The position numbers were made by a program, and so were the translations under genes. A stretch of DNA of 8,552 nt from Anaerolineales bacterium (GTDB taxonomy: Bacteria > Chloroflexota > Anaerolineae > Anaerolineales > Anaerolineaceae), in the NCBI GenBank assembly GCA_020060485.1, contig JAGVAB010000108.1, positions 1 through 8,552 on the forward strand, given 5' to 3'. Of the stretch, positions 6,901 through 8,552 are shown piece after piece. Position 1 is the stretch's first letter. Each line of letters opens with the position of its first letter. The notes below the pieces were generated by a model. The model was not told the DNA's origin. It did not search any database and was given only the letters and a program-made list of their open reading frames with translations.

Positions 6901-6967
6901 ATTCGGATGGCAATAACAAGCCTTCCTGCAAGGAATAAGCTGAATGCGTGGTCAGGTGGATAAACAT
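3923..6967 (-). CDS. dnaE: DNA polymerase III alpha subunit, short form (DnaE2/ImuC-like)
   Basis: A 1014-residue C-family DNA polymerase. The PHP domain spans residues 1 to about 240 (THSAYSL at 7-13, LTDHHLLSGT at 37-46, GIQPVLGLE at 57-65). The palm carries PDIDTD (359-364; D362 and D364 as metal ligands) and VKIDLLG (516-522; D519 as the third), so polymerase activity looks intact. Finger motifs include GVILYQEQVLRIA (645-657), DLLRRAMS (669-676) and FAGYGFPKAHAASYA (716-730). A helix-hairpin-helix follows (about 845-855), then QMSLF (872-876), which fits the beta-clamp binding pattern, and an OB fold (about 930-1010). The protein ends there, about 150 residues shorter than E. coli DnaE and without its tau-binding end. 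Several PHP metal ligands are replaced. This suggests a second, repair or translesion polymerase, although no imuA or imuB is in view. The ATG has only AGGA 1 nt upstream. It follows the membrane-protein gene after 108 nt. Confidence 0.93.
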   Translation of the reverse strand: MFIHLTTHSAYSLQEGLLLPSELVQAARADQLPALGLTDHHLLSGTVEFVSACRKAGIQPVLGLEVDWENLPLALLAASYAGWQNLCRLSSVLALRDHPEADCPLELLAEHNQDVLALVPAGAGQIETLAQQLAELFPQRLYLGLQDPSLILPVSRLSQKLRLPAVVTHPVYYLSPEQAVLQRTLSAIRLNQRRDEIGPDTLAPQGAYFVRAKDMQARYRHFPAGLEATLQIAKRCAFDFPLGKTHMPEVPLPPGMTAAQTLRAKAEEGARRLYGRMTPTIQARLDHELNIITGMGYEPIFLIVEEILAFARQNGVPFSSRGSAASSLVAHCLDITGPDPLQLDLYFERFLNPARATPPDIDTDLCSRRRDSVIQHVFDVYGIQRVAMVATVNRYRPRSALGDVAKAHGLPQAQIRKVANQLPHSFFARFQEAADSQSAVSPFAELRQAFPESPWQKVFEEAEALLKLPRHLSVHPGGLIVAPGALTDLIPLMRSGAKGVTITQMDLGSVEALGLVKIDLLGIRGLSVLGDLVELVQVQDNGYAHDVPKTSSVLDAIPNDDPETSFEIEHGKTIGCFQIESPGMRATLREISARSEADIMAALALYRPGPLKGGLKDAFVRRFRGEENVQHLHSALAPLLNETFGVILYQEQVLRIAHELAGFSLEEADLLRRAMSHFDPGKRMQELQRKFVDQANQRSGVPLETGERVWEMMAAFAGYGFPKAHAASYAKIAWRSAWCKTHFPAEFMAAVLANWGGYYGQRVYVSEARRVGLIVCGPHVNHSQYEFSVNRPEQGQTRTLYMGLGQVKNLTRRTIRGVLQGQPFASLEDFLARVNPHPQEADSLARIGALEGWGEIPAILHRLHAEKWQAGQMSLFDSHLYGGEDWPLQEKMKAQRELLGIDMVAHPLDLLANSLAAAGVIPILDAIERIGQRVTVAGLRQTSRRSRTAKGETMLFLCMEDQTATLDVILFPDVYRQAKDAISSSVPFLVTGRIELDTAHPDPCLRAEEVQRLD

Positions 6968-7075
6968 GTCCTGATTCTAAACCAAAACAGGGTAAGAATG
7001 ATAAACGTTGACAATTTTAAAATGGCTTGCACAACCAGGATCGCAAAAAGTCGATCATTTCTTTTCCCGCAAGCC
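6968..7075 (-). other. Intergenic gap upstream of dnaE
   Basis: This 108-bp gap separates two same-strand genes. On the minus strand a 5-bp hairpin GATCG...CGATC lies about 30 nt after the membrane-protein stop, but the T run is inside its loop, so it is a poor terminator. I see no -35/-10 pair with good spacing for dnaE, so read-through from the upstream genes is plausible. No strong Shine-Dalgarno precedes dnaE. Confidence 0.4.
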
Positions 7076-7822
7076 TCATGAGGTCAAAAACAGGATCATG
7101 TTTTCCACTAATATATCCGTGAAGTTGGCGGCAACTATCCCCGCAGATGATGAGCGTGAGGGTGTATCTTTGGCGAAACGGGGGGGCATAACAGACCTAT
7201 CCGAGATGGTTGATACATCATGAGCATCCCCGGTAATAATGCTCAAACCCAGGAATCCGAAAGCCAGGAGAATAATGAGAGAGGTCAGAATGGGTTGATT
7301 GATCCCGAAGACAAAGTTGAGGGTTGGGATGCCCGGAAAAAGGAATATCCATGCAACGATACAGATGTTGAACGACCAGGGCCATATTCTGGCGTAGAGA
7401 TGCTGCCTGCGCCCAGGAAGCTGGTTGCTTCGGCGGACTTGGGTGTGCATGCGGACGGAGGCTATGCCGACGATCATCCCCAGCACAGGAGGGCCAAAAC
7501 CACCCCCCGTGAGAAGCATGGCGATAGAGAGCAGGAATATCACCAGGCTGCCGTATCGGTGCGGCACAAAATGGGTGACCCAGATGATGAACATTACGGC
7601 AAGCAAGGTAGTCAGAATGCCGCCTATGAGGAAATTGGGGATGAGTGACATGGCTGGCTCACCATTGAGTGGGGCGAAGAACGGCTCATCCGGCCAGGAA
7701 GCGAACACGATGCTTTCGGGTGCGTGGTTGCCTTGAAGGATCGCACCGATAGCGTGTTCAATGGCAACGACACCAGACAGGGTGCCCATGGTGGAAATCA
7801 AACGTTTAAGGGCTTTATTCAT
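7076..7822 (-). CDS. Uncharacterised multi-pass membrane protein (GGGFGPP motif)
   Basis: A 248-residue protein with no family I can name. Hydrophobic segments lie at about 10-28 (weak), 60-83, 91-104, 111-123, 147-163 and 178-197, so four to six membrane spans are likely. A short loop at 31-57 (HAPESIVFASWPDEPFF, then NGEPAMSLIPN) precedes the second span. The motif GGGFGPP (106-112) sits between the third and fourth segments, and a basic stretch with MHTQVRRSNQ (125-134) is probably cytoplasmic. The last 45 residues after ITGDAHD (about 196-202) are hydrophilic and Ser-rich, unlike the rest; they may be a genuine tail or a late frameshift product. It starts 15 nt after the flavodoxin gene stop, so the two are probably cotranscribed, which hints at a membrane partner for a flavin electron carrier. 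The antisense frame is hydrophilic, as expected for the shadow of a membrane protein. Confidence 0.72.
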   Translation of the reverse strand: MNKALKRLISTMGTLSGVVAIEHAIGAILQGNHAPESIVFASWPDEPFFAPLNGEPAMSLIPNFLIGGILTTLLAVMFIIWVTHFVPHRYGSLVIFLLSIAMLLTGGGFGPPVLGMIVGIASVRMHTQVRRSNQLPGRRQHLYARIWPWSFNICIVAWIFLFPGIPTLNFVFGINQPILTSLIILLAFGFLGLSIITGDAHDVSTISDRSVMPPRFAKDTPSRSSSAGIVAANFTDILVENMILFLTS

Positions 7823-7837
7823 AGTTTCAAATTCCAG

Positions 7838-8380
7838 TCAGGTTAATTGCGTATAGCTGGCAATGTTTTTCCCCGCGAATTTTGTGGCCAGACCGGCAGC
7901 CCAGGTGCGAATGGCATTCCAATCACGCAAGTCATTGGGCGGCATCTGGCGGAGGGCAGGGATCAGATTCCAAGGGAAGCGAAGGCTGGCAGGGTCAAAC
8001 CGACCGCCGACAATTTCCACAGAGAATGGCTTGAACCAGGGATAGTTGGCCAGCGTCTGGTCAAAACGGCTCCGGATTTCTTGCCATTCAACTTCTTCGC
8101 CAGTAGAAAAAGGCCCTCCGGCAAATACTGCAACCGGCAAATCATTTATCAGGCGGTTTTGATAACGAGAGAGGAAGCGCTGCGCATCCTTGTGCCAACG
8201 GAAAATGTAGATGGGAGCGCCCAGTACTACAGCATGGTATTTGTCTAATGAGCGAACCTTGCGCATGGGCAACAAATCAACAACCAGCCCGTGATTGTTC
8301 AGGGTCTCAGTAATCACTTCGGCGATTTCATGGGTTGAACCGTGGGTAGAAGCATAGGTAACGAGAATCTTTCTTTCCAT
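7838..8380 (-). CDS. Flavodoxin-domain protein (HemG-like, flavodoxin_5 type)
   Basis: A 180-residue soluble flavodoxin-fold protein. KILVTYASTHGSTHEIAEVI (residues 4-23) holds the first strand and the FMN-phosphate loop (S11, T12, G14, T16). Next come LGAPIYIFRWHKDAQRFL (53-70), which contacts the isoalloxazine ring in relatives, and VAVFAGGPFSTG (83-94). A C-terminal segment VEIVGGRFDPASLRFPWNLI (121-140) is typical of the flavodoxin_5/HemG-like group. HemG itself oxidises protoporphyrinogen using menaquinone, but most members of this group have no known reaction, so haem synthesis should not be assumed. No Shine-Dalgarno lies directly upstream of the ATG. A strong one lies about 50 nt away beyond a GC hairpin (8390-8429). 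It is first in the leftward run with the membrane protein and dnaE. Confidence 0.85.
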   Translation of the reverse strand: MERKILVTYASTHGSTHEIAEVITETLNNHGLVVDLLPMRKVRSLDKYHAVVLGAPIYIFRWHKDAQRFLSRYQNRLINDLPVAVFAGGPFSTGEEVEWQEIRSRFDQTLANYPWFKPFSVEIVGGRFDPASLRFPWNLIPALRQMPPNDLRDWNAIRTWAAGLATKFAGKNIASYTQLT

Positions 8381-8389
8381 AAAGAAAAT

Positions 8390-8440
8390 GCGGGCGGGGA
8401 CTACCCGTCAGGCGGCAGAGGAAGCCCGCTCCTCCTTTCC
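8390..8440 (-). promoter_or_regulatory. Flavodoxin leader: distant Shine-Dalgarno plus bridging hairpin
   Basis: On the minus strand GGAAAGGAGG (8431-8440) is followed by one A, then GCGGGC (8424-8429), a 28-nt insert, and GCCCGC (8390-8395), then nine A/T-rich bases and the ATG at 8380. The two arms pair over six G-C pairs, and inside them GGG-TAGT-CCC can form a small hairpin. In the linear RNA the ribosome site is 50 nt from the start; with the stem formed it is effectively about 10 nt away. No other start codon lies at a proper distance from it. The pairing is seen in the sequence; its effect on translation is inferred. Confidence 0.45.
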
Positions 8441-8447
8441 AAATTTG

Positions 8448-8477
8448 TTGGTAAAAAAGCATATATATTGGTACAAT
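8448..8477 (+). promoter_or_regulatory. Candidate rightward promoter
   Basis: TTGGTA (8448-8453) and TACAAT (8472-8477) are separated by 18 bp and match the sigma-70 consensus at 4 and 5 of 6 positions. Transcription would start at about 8484, 0-3 nt before the ATG at 8486. Confidence 0.4.
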
Positions 8478-8489
8478 TGTTCTATATGC
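8459..8489. promoter_or_regulatory. Inverted repeat GCATATA-N17-TATATGC, candidate operator
   Basis: GCATATA (8459-8465) and TATATGC (8483-8489) are exact reverse complements, with centres 24 bp apart. Between them lies the 8-bp palindrome ACAATTGT (8473-8480). The repeat covers the -10 region of the rightward promoter and lies upstream of the leftward flavodoxin gene, so one regulator could control both directions. No regulator for it is identified. Confidence 0.38.
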
Positions 8490-8552
8490 AGTATCCTCTA
8501 TTAGCACAAGGTATTCATCGAACTGCAGGAGCCACGCAAGCCTATGCTGCGC
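8486..8552 (+). CDS. Possible start of an unidentified gene, cut by the window edge
   Basis: An ATG at 8486 opens a frame of 22 codons that runs off the window (MQYPLLAQGIHRTAGATQAY...). It is supported only by the promoter-like boxes upstream and its divergent position next to the flavodoxin gene. There is no Shine-Dalgarno, and the predicted transcription start nearly coincides with the ATG, so it would be translated from a leaderless or near-leaderless mRNA. No family can be recognised from so short a stretch, and it could be a chance frame. Confidence 0.25.
   Translation, partial: MQYPLLAQGIHRTAGATQAYAA

Noticed and set aside
7006..7040. TTGACA with AT-rich sequence on the plus strand
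   Set aside because: No -10 box at 16-18 bp and no rightward gene follows, so it is probably chance.
7220..7648. 142-codon hydrophilic frame opposite the membrane protein
   Set aside because: Charged composition is what the complement of hydrophobic codons gives; there is no ribosome binding site or domain.
1..8552. CRISPR array, toxin-antitoxin pair or phage defence system
   Set aside because: No regularly spaced repeats, no small paired ORFs with ribosome sites, and no defence-associated domains were found on either strand.

Overview
The window looks like a stretch of a free-living bacterial chromosome, most likely from Chloroflexota (Anaerolineae-like). This is inferred from the style of the proteins: a short DnaE paralogue, a viroplasmin-RNase H fusion, and a PadR regulator beside small metabolic genes. 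No rRNA or marker gene proves it. Base composition is moderately GC-rich, with AT-rich islands at promoters. I find no CRISPR array, tRNA, rRNA or phage gene.

Layout. Positions 1-98 fold into consecutive strong hairpins and end like the right end of an IS200/IS605-type element (possible tail of an omega-RNA). Positions 99-458 hold no convincing gene, only a perfect 14-bp hairpin at 359-397. On the minus strand follow a TrmO/TsaA-like tRNA methyltransferase (459-944) and a PadR regulator (1034-1594), separated by a strong hairpin. A divergent intergenic region (1595-1743) carries a good sigma-70-type promoter and an AT-rich candidate operator for padR. It leads rightward into a three-gene plus-strand operon: a HAD-family hydrolase, an RNase H with an N-terminal viroplasmin hybrid-binding domain (GTGA overlap), and an NfsA/FRP-type nitroreductase.

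The nitroreductase converges, with only 4 bp between stops, on a minus-strand run of three genes. In transcription order these are a flavodoxin-domain protein (8380-7838), an unrecognised multi-pass membrane protein (7822-7076) and a 1014-residue DNA polymerase III alpha subunit (6967-3923). The polymerase keeps its catalytic aspartates and a clamp-binding-like motif. It has a degenerate PHP domain and stops at the OB domain, the architecture of a non-replicative, DnaE2/ImuC-like polymerase.

The right edge (8381-8552) is a probable divergent promoter region. It contains an inverted repeat and a minus-strand leader in which a GC hairpin appears to bring a distant Shine-Dalgarno sequence next to the flavodoxin start. 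A possible near-leaderless plus-strand gene begins at 8486 and runs off the window.

No single multi-gene defence or biosynthetic system is evident. The most notable items are the IS605-like structured end, the structure-spaced ribosome binding site, the PadR control region, the flavodoxin/membrane-protein pair and the short DnaE.
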